Assembly: GCA_902477915.1 (NCBI GenBank)
Contig: CABSJA010000020.1
Span: forward strand, 1 to 30,148
Direction of reading: 5' to 3'
Origin: an uncultured Veillonella sp.
GTDB lineage: Bacteria > Bacillota > Negativicutes > Veillonellales > Veillonellaceae
Length of the DNA: 30,148 bases
Positions within the stretch are counted from its first letter, which is position 1; each line of letters begins with the position of its first letter. Below the pieces are notes generated by a model that was not told the DNA's origin, searched no databases, and was given only the letters and a program-made list of their open reading frames with translations. A program made the position numbers and the translations under genes. This document shows positions 17,014 to 24,059 of this stretch, one piece after another.

Positions 17014-18360
17014 TTAATCACCTAAGAAATGATTCATTAATCGGTTGAGTTGTTCTTGGTCATTGGCCCCCATCAACTCACGTGCAGAATGCATTGCCAA
17101 CAATGGTAAGCCTACATCCATGGTTCTCATCGGCAACATAGCAGATGAAATAGATCCAACTGTAGACCCTCCTGGTATATCAGAACGATTTACATAAATT
17201 TGGTAGTTTGCCTCAGCTTCATCACACAAACCTTTAACAATGGCAATGGCTCTTGCATCACCTGCATAAGATTGGCTACATGCGATTTTTAGGGCTACCC
17301 CTTTATTAAGTGTAGGAATATTAGTGATATCGTTTTTCTCAGGATAATTTGGATGTAAACCATGGGCTACATCAGAGGAAACCATAAACCCTTTAGAAAT
17401 GAAACTTTCCATTTCTTGATTGGAATATCCTAATGCATCATATACACGTTTAATAAGGTTTGGTAAAAGCATACCTGCTCCACCCTGTTTTGTGCGACTC
17501 CCTACCTCTTCATTATCAAAGAGAATCGCACAGCGTACACCATTAGCATTATGTTTACGAGCTTGAATAATCCCGGAAAGCACACCAAAACAAGATGTTA
17601 AATTGTCTAAACGCGATGCACTAATAAAATCTCCTTCTGTGCCCAAGACACAACCTTGTTCTGTTGGATATAATGTCATTTCATAGGACAAAATTTCAGA
17701 TGGATCACAATTGACTTCATCAGCTAAGAACGTAGTCCACTCATCATATTGAGTATCAGACTCTGGGAATAAACTTGGATTATTACTATCATGTAAAGAT
17801 TTTGTAGAGTGTTCCTCATCCTTACGCTCCATCATTAATATAGGAAGCATTTCCTTTTGGCGATTTAATTTAACCCCATCATTAACGGAACGATTCATAT
17901 GTATAGCTAAATTTGGAACGATCGCAATAGGACGTTTTGTATCAACCAATACAGAATCAACATCAAAGGCATTATCACCTTTTAATACTACGGTACCAGC
18001 CGCTCCTAGAGGACGATCAAGCCATGTATTTTCAATGAGACCACCATACATTTCTACATTCAGTTTTGTGTACCCTTTTACAGAGGTAATAGGATTAGGT
18101 TTAACACGGATCGCAGGAAAATCCGTATGCGCCGAAGCAATACGTAATGTATCTTCTGGTTTTTTCCCTATATGAAAGGCAAACAATGTAGTACCAAATA
18201 CATTAACAACATAAGAACCAGAGTCTAATTGCCACTCATCATCTAAATTAAGTTCTGTAAATCCTGAGTCCAATAACATTTGCAGACTTGTATCAACCGT
18301 ATGGTATGGAGATGTGCAAGCACCAATATATTTCAATAACTGTTCATTATCAAATTTCAT
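17014..18360 (-). CDS. apeB: M18 family zinc aminopeptidase (ApeB-like)
   Basis: A 448-residue cytosolic aminopeptidase of the M18 group. Metal and catalytic signatures: SAHTDFPA (His78, Asp80), SASRLDNLTS, FDNEEVGS with the catalytic Glu pair, SSDVAHGLHPNYPEKND, and AMHSARE close to the C-terminus. DIPGGSTVGSISSAML is characteristic of the ApeB/aspartyl-aminopeptidase-like branch. RBS AGGAGG is well placed before the ATG. It appears to be a single-gene unit: a strong terminator precedes it and a cluster of palindromes follows. It is only distantly similar to the M18 enzyme at 3449-4840. Confidence 0.92.
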   Translation of the reverse strand: MKFDNEQLLKYIGACTSPYHTVDTSLQMLLDSGFTELNLDDEWQLDSGSYVVNVFGTTLFAFHIGKKPEDTLRIASAHTDFPAIRVKPNPITSVKGYTKLNVEMYGGLIENTWLDRPLGAAGTVVLKGDNAFDVDSVLVDTKRPIAIVPNLAIHMNRSVNDGVKLNRQKEMLPILMMERKDEEHSTKSLHDSNNPSLFPESDTQYDEWTTFLADEVNCDPSEILSYEMTLYPTEQGCVLGTEGDFISASRLDNLTSCFGVLSGIIQARKHNANGVRCAILFDNEEVGSRTKQGGAGMLLPNLIKRVYDALGYSNQEMESFISKGFMVSSDVAHGLHPNYPEKNDITNIPTLNKGVALKIACSQSYAGDARAIAIVKGLCDEAEANYQIYVNRSDIPGGSTVGSISSAMLPMRTMDVGLPLLAMHSARELMGANDQEQLNRLMNHFLGD

Positions 18361-18476
18361 AGTTTCCTCCTATGTAAAATAATGATGCAATTCTTTTATT
18401 CACTAGGAATAGTTCATATATGTATAATATTACAACATATACATTAATAATATATTAACTACACTTATTTTATCAC

Positions 18477-18505
18477 AAAAAAGCCGTCCCAAACGGGACG
18501 GCTTT
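18477..18505 (-). terminator. Intrinsic terminator after the DASS transporter gene
   Basis: An 11-bp GC-rich stem (AAAGCCGTCCC at 18480-18490 paired with 18495-18505), a 4-base loop, and TTTTTT on the minus strand (18477-18482). This is a textbook intrinsic terminator. Confidence 0.92.
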
Positions 18506-18592
18506 CCGTATATTTTGTAACTACATATCAAAACAACTCTAAAATCTAAAGTTTTATGTATTACAAGTATATTATTTTATCGTTTTCAGTTC

Positions 18593-19993
18593 TTACCACA
18601 TACCGATAGCTTTCATCCATACGGAACCAAGTCCCATAAAGATAATCAAGTTGATTACGGATGCGAAGAAACCAAGTTTCCACCATGTATTTTGAGGAAC
18701 ATAACCAGTATTGAAGATTACTGGAGATGGACCTGCTGCATAGTGAGTTAAAGACATACACAAGTTAGATGTGAATGCAATCATCAACAATGTTAACATT
18801 GGTGGTGCACCTGCAGAAATAGCAATTGCAGAGAATGCTACGAACATTGCAGAAATATGTGCAGTTAAAGATGCGAATACATAGTGGGAATATGTATTAA
18901 TAAGTACAGCTATAACGAAGGCAATAATCCAAGATCCTTCTGGAATATAACCACCTACAAGTACTGTTGCCCATTTGATGAAACCTAATTTGGACAAGAA
19001 ACCAGCAAAGCCCATTAATGTACCCATCCAAACTAATGTATCCCAAGCACCTTTTTCACTTTTAACATCGTCCCAAACAAGAACACTTGTAGCAAGCAAA
19101 ATAGAAATACCTAAGAATGCAACAGTTGTAGCATCAAGTTTAGTAAATTGAGAAGTAGCCCATAAAACTAAAGCTAAAATAAATACGCCTAGCATAACCC
19201 ATTCTTGGAAGGACATTTTACCAAGGCCTTTTAACTCTTCTTTAATCATTTGTTGTGCTTCACGAGCATCTTTAATTTCAGGTGGGTAAACTTTATAAAT
19301 AAAGTACGGCATAATGATCAATGCAATGATACCAGGCACGATAGCTGCCATAGCCCAGTCGCCCCACGTGATACCGATGCCAAAGGATTGAAGCGCCAAT
19401 GCTGCAACCAATGTGTTACCAGCCATAGATGTTTGGAACATAGCAGATGTAATCGTATTAACTTGATAAATGGATTGCATCAAGAAGGAACCAATTTTAC
19501 GAGGACCATCTTGAGGTTCAGAACCAAATGCTTTTGCCAAGCTAGTAGTAATCGGCATAATAACACCACCTACACGAGCTGTGTTGGATGGAGTTGCTGG
19601 AGCCAAAATTAGATCAGATAAAGCTAATGCATAAGCTAAACGTAAGGAGCTACTACCAAAAGCAGCAATCAAATTATATGCAATACGTTTCCCCAAACCA
19701 GTTTTAATAAAGCCACGAGAGAATAAGAACGCACCTACGATTAACCAAATAGCAGAGTTAGCAAAACCGGAGATAGCTTCACCAATTTTCAAAGTACCAG
19801 TCAAAGCTGCTACAGTAATCACAACGATGGATACGCCACCAATTGGTAATGGCTGAGTAATAAAGCCTACGATTGTAGCCACAAAAATGGCGAATAAATG
19901 CCAAGATTGAGGTGTTAACCCCTCTGGTGTCGGAATAAACCATAGGCCTATACCAAAGACCGCTGGAATAATCCAGTTTAACAGTTTTTTCAT
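18593..19993 (-). CDS. DASS-family (SLC13/CitT-like) anion:sodium or dicarboxylate transporter
   Basis: A 466-residue inner-membrane protein with about a dozen hydrophobic segments in two repeats. It carries family signatures: the PLPIGGVSIVVI helix-loop near residue 60, the motif APATPSNTARVGGV (about 150), SNLCMSLTHYAAGPSPVIF in the second half. It should carry C4-dicarboxylates, citrate or 2-oxoglutarate across the membrane by symport or exchange. I start at ATG 19993-19991, 7 bases after AGGAGG (20001-20006), not at the upstream in-frame start. It is a monocistronic unit with its own terminator; the upstream gene also has one, so a promoter must lie in 20007-20188. Confidence 0.88.
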   Translation of the reverse strand: MKKLLNWIIPAVFGIGLWFIPTPEGLTPQSWHLFAIFVATIVGFITQPLPIGGVSIVVITVAALTGTLKIGEAISGFANSAIWLIVGAFLFSRGFIKTGLGKRIAYNLIAAFGSSSLRLAYALALSDLILAPATPSNTARVGGVIMPITTSLAKAFGSEPQDGPRKIGSFLMQSIYQVNTITSAMFQTSMAGNTLVAALALQSFGIGITWGDWAMAAIVPGIIALIIMPYFIYKVYPPEIKDAREAQQMIKEELKGLGKMSFQEWVMLGVFILALVLWATSQFTKLDATTVAFLGISILLATSVLVWDDVKSEKGAWDTLVWMGTLMGFAGFLSKLGFIKWATVLVGGYIPEGSWIIAFVIAVLINTYSHYVFASLTAHISAMFVAFSAIAISAGAPPMLTLLMIAFTSNLCMSLTHYAAGPSPVIFNTGYVPQNTWWKLGFFASVINLIIFMGLGSVWMKAIGMW

Positions 19994-20188
19994 ACACATA
20001 CCTCCTACATAGGAAAAAACTAAAATATATAACTGCTGAAATACCAAGGCATCGCAAGGTGACTATAAAACACACAGTAGCCCCTATCCTACGGTGTCTT
20101 CAGTATATATCAGTAGTATGTGAAGTGAGATATATAATTATTTCTTCTTATAATAAATATAATATATTAAATAATAAAAAGAAATGAG

Positions 20189-20222
20189 AAAAAGCTGTGC
20201 ATCACGAGGTATGCACAGCTTT
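20189..20222 (-). terminator. Intrinsic terminator after the Mrp/NBP35 gene
   Basis: A 12-bp stem (AAAGCTGTGCAT at 20191-20202 with 20211-20222) and 8-base loop, followed on the minus strand by TTTTCTCATTTCTTTTTATT. It ends transcription before the DASS transporter gene. Confidence 0.88.
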
Positions 20223-20238
20223 CATTAACATATAAATC

Positions 20239-21072
20239 CTATTCAGGTAAAGATACGTTTTCTAAATTTGTTTTCTCAATAGCTTCAATATCACCTTTAT
20301 CGCAAAGATTTGCAATAGTTGGATCAATTGGCAAACGATTCAACAATAATAGACCGTATTTTTGAAGGATTTCTTCAATGTGGCTTTCACCAAAGATTTG
20401 ATAATCCTTACCGTTATCTGGGCAATGGAAGTAAGAGTAGTTTTCCACTACACCAATAATAGGCACTTGCATTAAATCAGCCATCTTAACTGCTTTTTCA
20501 ACAATCATGGATACCAAGTCTTGAGGAGATGTAACAATGATGATACCATCCAATTTCAAAGATTGATATACAGTAATTGCTACGTCACCTGTTCCTGGCG
20601 GCATATCAACGAATAAATAATCGATGTCTTTCCAAATAACATCACTATAGAATTGTTTTACCACATTGCCTAAAATAGGACCACGCCATAAAACAGGATC
20701 TGTATCGTTTTCCAAAAGGAGGTTAACAGACATAACGTCAATACCGCCTTTAGATTTTACAGGATACATACCGATTTCGTCAGCATATGCTTTTTCCTTG
20801 ATACCAAACATTTTAGGAATAGAAGGACCTGTAATATCTGCATCGAGGATACCAACTTTGTAACCTTTACGCGCCATAGTAATAGCCATTAAGCTTGTAA
20901 CGGAGGATTTACCTACGCCACCTTTACCGGATACTACGCCGATTACATGTTTAACAGAACTAAGCTCGTGTAATGGAGCTGTAAGATCTTGAGGTTGTTG
21001 AGGAGCGCCGCCACCGCAACCAGAAGATTGAGATGGGCATCCGCCACAATCACTGCTGCTACCGCAACCCAT
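20239..21072 (-). CDS. Mrp/NBP35-family Fe-S P-loop ATPase
   Basis: A 277-residue SIMIBI P-loop ATPase of the ApbC/Mrp/NBP35 group, which carries and inserts iron-sulfur clusters in the cytosol. Walker A is VVSGKGGVGKSS (residues 46-57); DADITGPSIPKMFG and DMPPGTGD (about 156-163) are family hallmarks. The N-terminus carries a Cys cluster C3-x5-C9-x2-C12-x5-C18, as in NBP35-type proteins. The C-terminal cluster motif of the family, C-x2-C, here reads CPDN (Cys217), so only one Cys is present. I start at ATG 21072 because GGTG lies 7 bases ahead; a GTG three codons upstream is the alternative. It has its own promoter, operator-like palindrome and terminator. Confidence 0.9.
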   Translation of the reverse strand: MGCGSSSDCGGCPSQSSGCGGGAPQQPQDLTAPLHELSSVKHVIGVVSGKGGVGKSSVTSLMAITMARKGYKVGILDADITGPSIPKMFGIKEKAYADEIGMYPVKSKGGIDVMSVNLLLENDTDPVLWRGPILGNVVKQFYSDVIWKDIDYLFVDMPPGTGDVAITVYQSLKLDGIIIVTSPQDLVSMIVEKAVKMADLMQVPIIGVVENYSYFHCPDNGKDYQIFGESHIEEILQKYGLLLLNRLPIDPTIANLCDKGDIEAIEKTNLENVSLPE

Positions 21073-21136
21073 AGTAAACACCTACTTTCTTTGAGGAACT
21101 ACCTCACATCTATATGTAAAACTTTTTCTCTATATG

Positions 21137-21155
21137 GTAGATACACTGTATCTAC
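21137..21155. promoter_or_regulatory. Perfect 19-bp palindrome at the expected transcription start of the Mrp/NBP35 gene
   Basis: GTAGATACA-C-TGTATCTAC has 9-bp arms around a single base. It begins about 7 bases after the -10 box, so a bound repressor would cover the start site. A related partial site GTTACATTGTATCA lies beside it at 21157-21170. The one-base centre cannot form a good RNA hairpin loop and no T-run follows, which argues for an operator rather than a terminator. No adjacent regulator gene is present. Confidence 0.6.
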
Positions 21156-21161
21156 TGTTAC

Positions 21162-21191
21162 ATTGTATCATGTCATATCAAACTTTATCAA
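21162..21191 (-). promoter_or_regulatory. Promoter of the Mrp/NBP35 gene
   Basis: TTGATA (21186-21191) and TACAAT (21162-21167) on the minus strand are 18 bases apart, each one mismatch from consensus. The -35 begins 5 bases after the aminotransferase stop codon, so the Mrp gene can be transcribed independently. Confidence 0.6.
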
Positions 21192-21195
21192 TATA

Positions 21196-22389
21196 TTACT
21201 CACCACAGAACTCTTTGGTTAAGGCACCGAGAATTTCCATGCCCTTTGTAATTTCTTCTACTGTTGGTACAGTATAGCTCAAACGGAATGCATGGCCTTC
21301 CCCTGCTCCATCAGCAGCAAAGGCACCACACTTAATGATCCCTACATTGCGATTCATACACGTTTCGAAGAATTCGTCACAATCTACATCCTCAGGCATC
21401 GTCATCCATGCGAACATACCACCTGTAGGCTGAGTTAACTTAACCTTAGAACTTGCATACTTATTAAATGCATCAAGCAAAGCATCACATTTAGTCTTAT
21501 ATACTTTACGTACATTTTCTAAATGTGCATCATAATCGATTGTATCAAGAACTTTAGCTACCACCTTTTGTGTAACTAATGGCATTTGACCAGCTGTATT
21601 ATTCTTTAAAGCTTGGATAGCTTCGATTACCTTCTCTGGGCCAAATAGGAAACCTACACGTAAACCTGCAGATAATGTCTTCGAATAAGAACCAGCATAG
21701 AGAACACGATTTTCGGTATCAAAAGATTTAAATGTTGGAATGTATTCACCAGCAAAACGAATTTCACCATATGGATCATCTTCATAGATGAATAAATCAT
21801 ATTTAGAGGCAATAGCGTAAATTTCTTTACGGCGTTCCAATGGCATTGTAATACCTGTAGGATTTTGGAAATTCGGAATGAGATAAATATATTTACCCTT
21901 ACCAGACTGAGCGGCTTTTTCTAATTCACTAGGAATCATGCCGTACTCATCAGTCTTAATGCCTAATGCTTTACCGCCCATGTTGCGTACAGAATTGATG
22001 GCACTTGTGAAAGTAAATTCATCCATATATACTTCGTCACCAGGTTCCAATACAGTAATTGGTACAAGACCTAATAGTTGACCTGCACCATTAGAAATAA
22101 TAAGGCCTTGGCCTTCTGGATTCATCTTATGTGCTTTTACAAGACGATCTAATGTCAATTCCGCTAAACGTGCATCACCTTGCATTGGGCCATATTGTAA
22201 TAAACTCATTGGATTAGAATGAACCACTTCATCGAATGCCTTTTCAATTATTTCTACAGGAATCGCTTCTGGTGCTGGATTGCCAATACCAAAGCTGATA
22301 AAACCTTCTACGCCAACACCACGTTCAAATACTTCGCGAATAAAATTTGGACCTTTTAAAGTGACACGTTCAGGAAGAGAAAAACTCAT
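21196..22389 (-). CDS. PLP-dependent class I/II aminotransferase (ARO8/2-aminoadipate type)
   Basis: A 397-residue fold-type I aminotransferase without the N-terminal GntR DNA-binding domain of MocR regulators. PLP contacts: NPTG (Asn176), YEDDPYGE (Asp205, Tyr207), and SYSKTLSAGLRVG with the Schiff-base Lys237. Arg388-region FRLSYT would bind the substrate carboxylate. The ARO8 group acts on aromatic, branched or 2-aminoadipate-like amino acids; the substrate is not decidable here. It lies 52 bases after the TVP38 gene in the same direction and may be co-transcribed with it. Confidence 0.88.
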   Translation of the reverse strand: MSFSLPERVTLKGPNFIREVFERGVGVEGFISFGIGNPAPEAIPVEIIEKAFDEVVHSNPMSLLQYGPMQGDARLAELTLDRLVKAHKMNPEGQGLIISNGAGQLLGLVPITVLEPGDEVYMDEFTFTSAINSVRNMGGKALGIKTDEYGMIPSELEKAAQSGKGKYIYLIPNFQNPTGITMPLERRKEIYAIASKYDLFIYEDDPYGEIRFAGEYIPTFKSFDTENRVLYAGSYSKTLSAGLRVGFLFGPEKVIEAIQALKNNTAGQMPLVTQKVVAKVLDTIDYDAHLENVRKVYKTKCDALLDAFNKYASSKVKLTQPTGGMFAWMTMPEDVDCDEFFETCMNRNVGIIKCGAFAADGAGEGHAFRLSYTVPTVEEITKGMEILGALTKEFCGE

Positions 22390-22414
22390 ACAATCGCCTC
22401 TTTCATATATACTA

Positions 22415-22428
22415 AGTTAAAAATATTA
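22415..22428. repeat. Copy of an AT-rich 14-mer also found near the thioesterase
   Basis: AGTTAAAAATATTA occurs here, between the TVP38 and aminotransferase genes, and again at 23330-23343. A near match (CGTTAAAAAATTA) follows at 22432. It may be a shared regulator half-site, but low complexity makes chance plausible. Confidence 0.25.
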
Positions 22429-22441
22429 CTACGTTAAAAAA

Positions 22442-23179
22442 TTACGCATTAGGATCATGTTCTTGTTCAGCATTCTTCTTATTAATATAGTTCTTATATA
22501 CTTTCCAAAGAATGAAGTATACAACACCTGCAACAAGAACAATAATTCCTAATCGCCCCATATTTTCTTGGAAATTTACAATATCTGTACCGATAGCAAC
22601 TTCAAGAGCTGTAGATGGGAATTTACCAATTAAATTTGCTAAGATGTAGTCTCTCGGTTTAATTTTACTAATAGCACCTAGTGCCGTAATAACACCAGAT
22701 GGGAAGTATGGTAAGGATCGTGCAAATAACATAACTACAAAACCATTTTTACCAGAGAAATCATCTACTTTCATCAATACCGTACTCTTAGCAATGAGCT
22801 TATCCGCTGTATCACGTAAGAAGTAACGCATAATATAAAAGCTAATGACTACACCAATTGTTTCTGCAAGCCAAGAAATAATGATCCCTGGCCACATACC
22901 AAATACTAGACCGTTTGCGGTAGATATAAATATGGATGGTAAGAAACCAACAGCATTAACAAAAATATCGAGAAGCATACTTACAACCATGGCCATAGGA
23001 CCAAAGCCTTGAATATACTCTGCTATTTCATCCATGGATCCACTCGTCGCTAAATGCCACATAGTTGGATAAAATGTAGGGTCTACTATATTGATGGCAA
23101 TTAATAGAATGACAAAACCAAGGCCTGCTATTAACTGTACCCAACCTTCACCAGAAGGCTTTAATTTTCTTGTACTCAT
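22442..23179 (-). CDS. TVP38/TMEM64 (VTT/DedA-like) membrane protein
   Basis: A 245-residue integral membrane protein with about six hydrophobic segments and the VTT-domain core FLPSIFISTANGLVFG, followed by the re-entrant G-rich stretch WPGIIISWLAETIG and the FARSLPYFPSGVITALGA motif. Members of this superfamily are linked to lipid scrambling and transport in membranes, but the bacterial TVP38 branch mostly lacks a proven function. The C-terminus ends in a charged cytoplasmic tail. It is the first gene of a leftward unit and is divergent from the thioesterase gene. Confidence 0.85.
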   Translation of the reverse strand: MSTRKLKPSGEGWVQLIAGLGFVILLIAINIVDPTFYPTMWHLATSGSMDEIAEYIQGFGPMAMVVSMLLDIFVNAVGFLPSIFISTANGLVFGMWPGIIISWLAETIGVVISFYIMRYFLRDTADKLIAKSTVLMKVDDFSGKNGFVVMLFARSLPYFPSGVITALGAISKIKPRDYILANLIGKFPSTALEVAIGTDIVNFQENMGRLGIIVLVAGVVYFILWKVYKNYINKKNAEQEHDPNA

Positions 23180-23209
23180 ATATACCTCGTTTTATAAAAA
23201 ACTAGTTCC

Positions 23210-23218
23210 ATTATATCA
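23210..23218 (-). promoter_or_regulatory. Extended -10 promoter element of the TVP38 gene
   Basis: TGATATAAT on the minus strand is a perfect extended -10 (TG-N-TATAAT), 31 bases before the start codon. No good -35 is seen at 17 bp, which extended -10 promoters do not require. Confidence 0.6.
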
Positions 23219-23229
23219 CGGATTCTATA

Positions 23230-23248
23230 GAACTGTTATATATAGTTC
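23230..23248. repeat. Inverted repeat over the -35 region of the TVP38 promoter
   Basis: GAACT-N9-AGTTC, with the spacer GTTATATAT, lies 12 bases upstream of the extended -10 and covers the -35 zone. This is a plausible repressor site; arms of only 5 bp make it tentative. Confidence 0.35.
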
Positions 23249-23321
23249 CCCTTCTTTAATTCTATTCTAATTAACAATCTGTCTATATTCGATAATAAGC
23301 CTATATATTCCATTTTTTCGA

Positions 23322-23414
23322 TTACTACCAGTTAAAAATATTATTATTAGAAGTTATATAGGCTACTTTTATAAATACTACCAGTTAAAAATAATTACTT
23401 TTAACTGGTAGTAT
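23322..23414. promoter_or_regulatory. Three-copy ACTACCAGTTAAAA element upstream of the thioesterase
   Basis: ATACTACCAGTTAAAA (23375-23390) and its exact complement (23399-23414) form a 16-bp-arm inverted repeat with an 8-base spacer. A direct copy, ACTACCAGTTAAAAATA, lies 53 bases upstream at 23324-23340 and matches 23377-23393 over 17 bases. Since the flanking genes diverge, a terminator is not needed here. A binding site for a dimeric or cooperative regulator of one or both genes is the simplest reading; the motif does not clearly match any operator I know. Confidence 0.55.
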
Positions 23415-23461
23415 CTATAAAATATGTATTATTACATTAGCATAAAAATTATAGAAAGATG

Positions 23462-23467
23462 TATAAT
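23462..23467 (+). promoter_or_regulatory. Likely -10 box of the thioesterase gene
   Basis: A perfect TATAAT 41 bases before the ATG at 23509. No convincing -35 is present at 16-18 bp, which would fit a promoter that needs an activator bound to the upstream repeats. Confidence 0.4.
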
Positions 23468-23508
23468 ACTATTATAACGAGAATTTTCTTAATGAAAGAA
23501 GGTATATT

Positions 23509-23901
23509 ATGGTATCAGCAGGTCAAACAGCTACAGCGACTGTAACAGTTACAGAATCTAATATTGCTAAAACAATGAAATCCGGTTCTTTAGAGGTCTT
23601 TGCCACACCAGCTATGTGTGCATTAATGGAAGAAGCAGCACAAGCAGCAGTACAACCATATTTAGAAGATGGCGAAGGCACTGTAGGTATCGCTCTATCC
23701 ATTACTCATGAGGCCCCTACTCCACTTGGTGCAACAGTAACTGCTAAAGCTACAGTTAGTGCTGTAGAAGGACGTAAAATAACCTTTGATATTGAAGCAT
23801 CTGACGGCGTTGGTATCATTGGTCGAGGAACTCATGAACGATTTGTTATTAATAACGAAAAATTCATGGCTAAAGTAGTAAGTCGTGCAAAATCTAACTA
23901 A
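23509..23901 (+). CDS. FlK-like (fluoroacetyl-CoA thioesterase family) hot-dog thioesterase
   Basis: A 130-residue single hot-dog domain that should hydrolyse small acyl-CoA thioesters in the cytosol. The candidate catalytic residues Thr33 (FATP), Glu41 (MEEAA) and His67 (THEAPTP) have the same spacing as the Thr42-Glu50-His76 triad reported for FlK. Other family marks are the GTVG segment before the His strand and the R-G-T-H-E-R strand (about residues 106-112). Few bacteria make fluoroacetate, so housekeeping removal of an unwanted acyl-CoA is more likely. RBS GAAGG lies 6-8 bases before the ATG. It is monocistronic and one of only two plus-strand genes here. Confidence 0.85.
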   Translation: MVSAGQTATATVTVTESNIAKTMKSGSLEVFATPAMCALMEEAAQAAVQPYLEDGEGTVGIALSITHEAPTPLGATVTAKATVSAVEGRKITFDIEASDGVGIIGRGTHERFVINNEKFMAKVVSRAKSN

Positions 23902-23964
23902 TAACTAATTTAATAATAGTCTATAACTAATTTTACAATACCCTAATCTCTAATTTAACATAAC

Positions 23965-24012
23965 AAAATAAAAAACAGAAATGGCATCTATCCAACGATA
24001 GATGCCATTTCT
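23965..24012 (-). terminator. Terminator between the convergent thioesterase and ilvE genes
   Basis: A perfect 16-bp stem (23977-23992 with 23997-24012) and CAAC loop. On the minus strand it is followed by GTTTTTTATTTTG, a strong tail for ilvE. On the plus strand the tail is only ATTTACG, so it should act mainly on ilvE but may also stop the thioesterase transcript. Confidence 0.88.
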
Positions 24013-24059
24013 ATTTACGTGTTAAATTATATAATCTACTACATTAATCTATTAAAAGA

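Larger units (their letters stand above)
23180..23508. other. 329-base divergent regulatory region, TVP38 / thioesterase
   Basis: No gene is visible. It holds an extended -10 promoter and a short inverted repeat for TVP38 on the left side, a large inverted repeat with an additional direct copy in the middle, and a likely -10 for the thioesterase on the right. The sequence is very AT-rich throughout. Confidence 0.7.

Noticed and set aside
21137..21155. Terminator for the aminotransferase gene
   Set aside because: The palindrome has a one-base centre and no T-run after it, and it follows good promoter hexamers; an operator fits better.
21196..22389. MocR/GntR-type transcription factor
   Set aside because: The protein begins directly with the aminotransferase arm; there is no N-terminal winged-helix domain.
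23375..23414. Transcription terminator
   Set aside because: The flanking genes are divergent, so no transcript should end here; the extra direct copy also favours a binding site.
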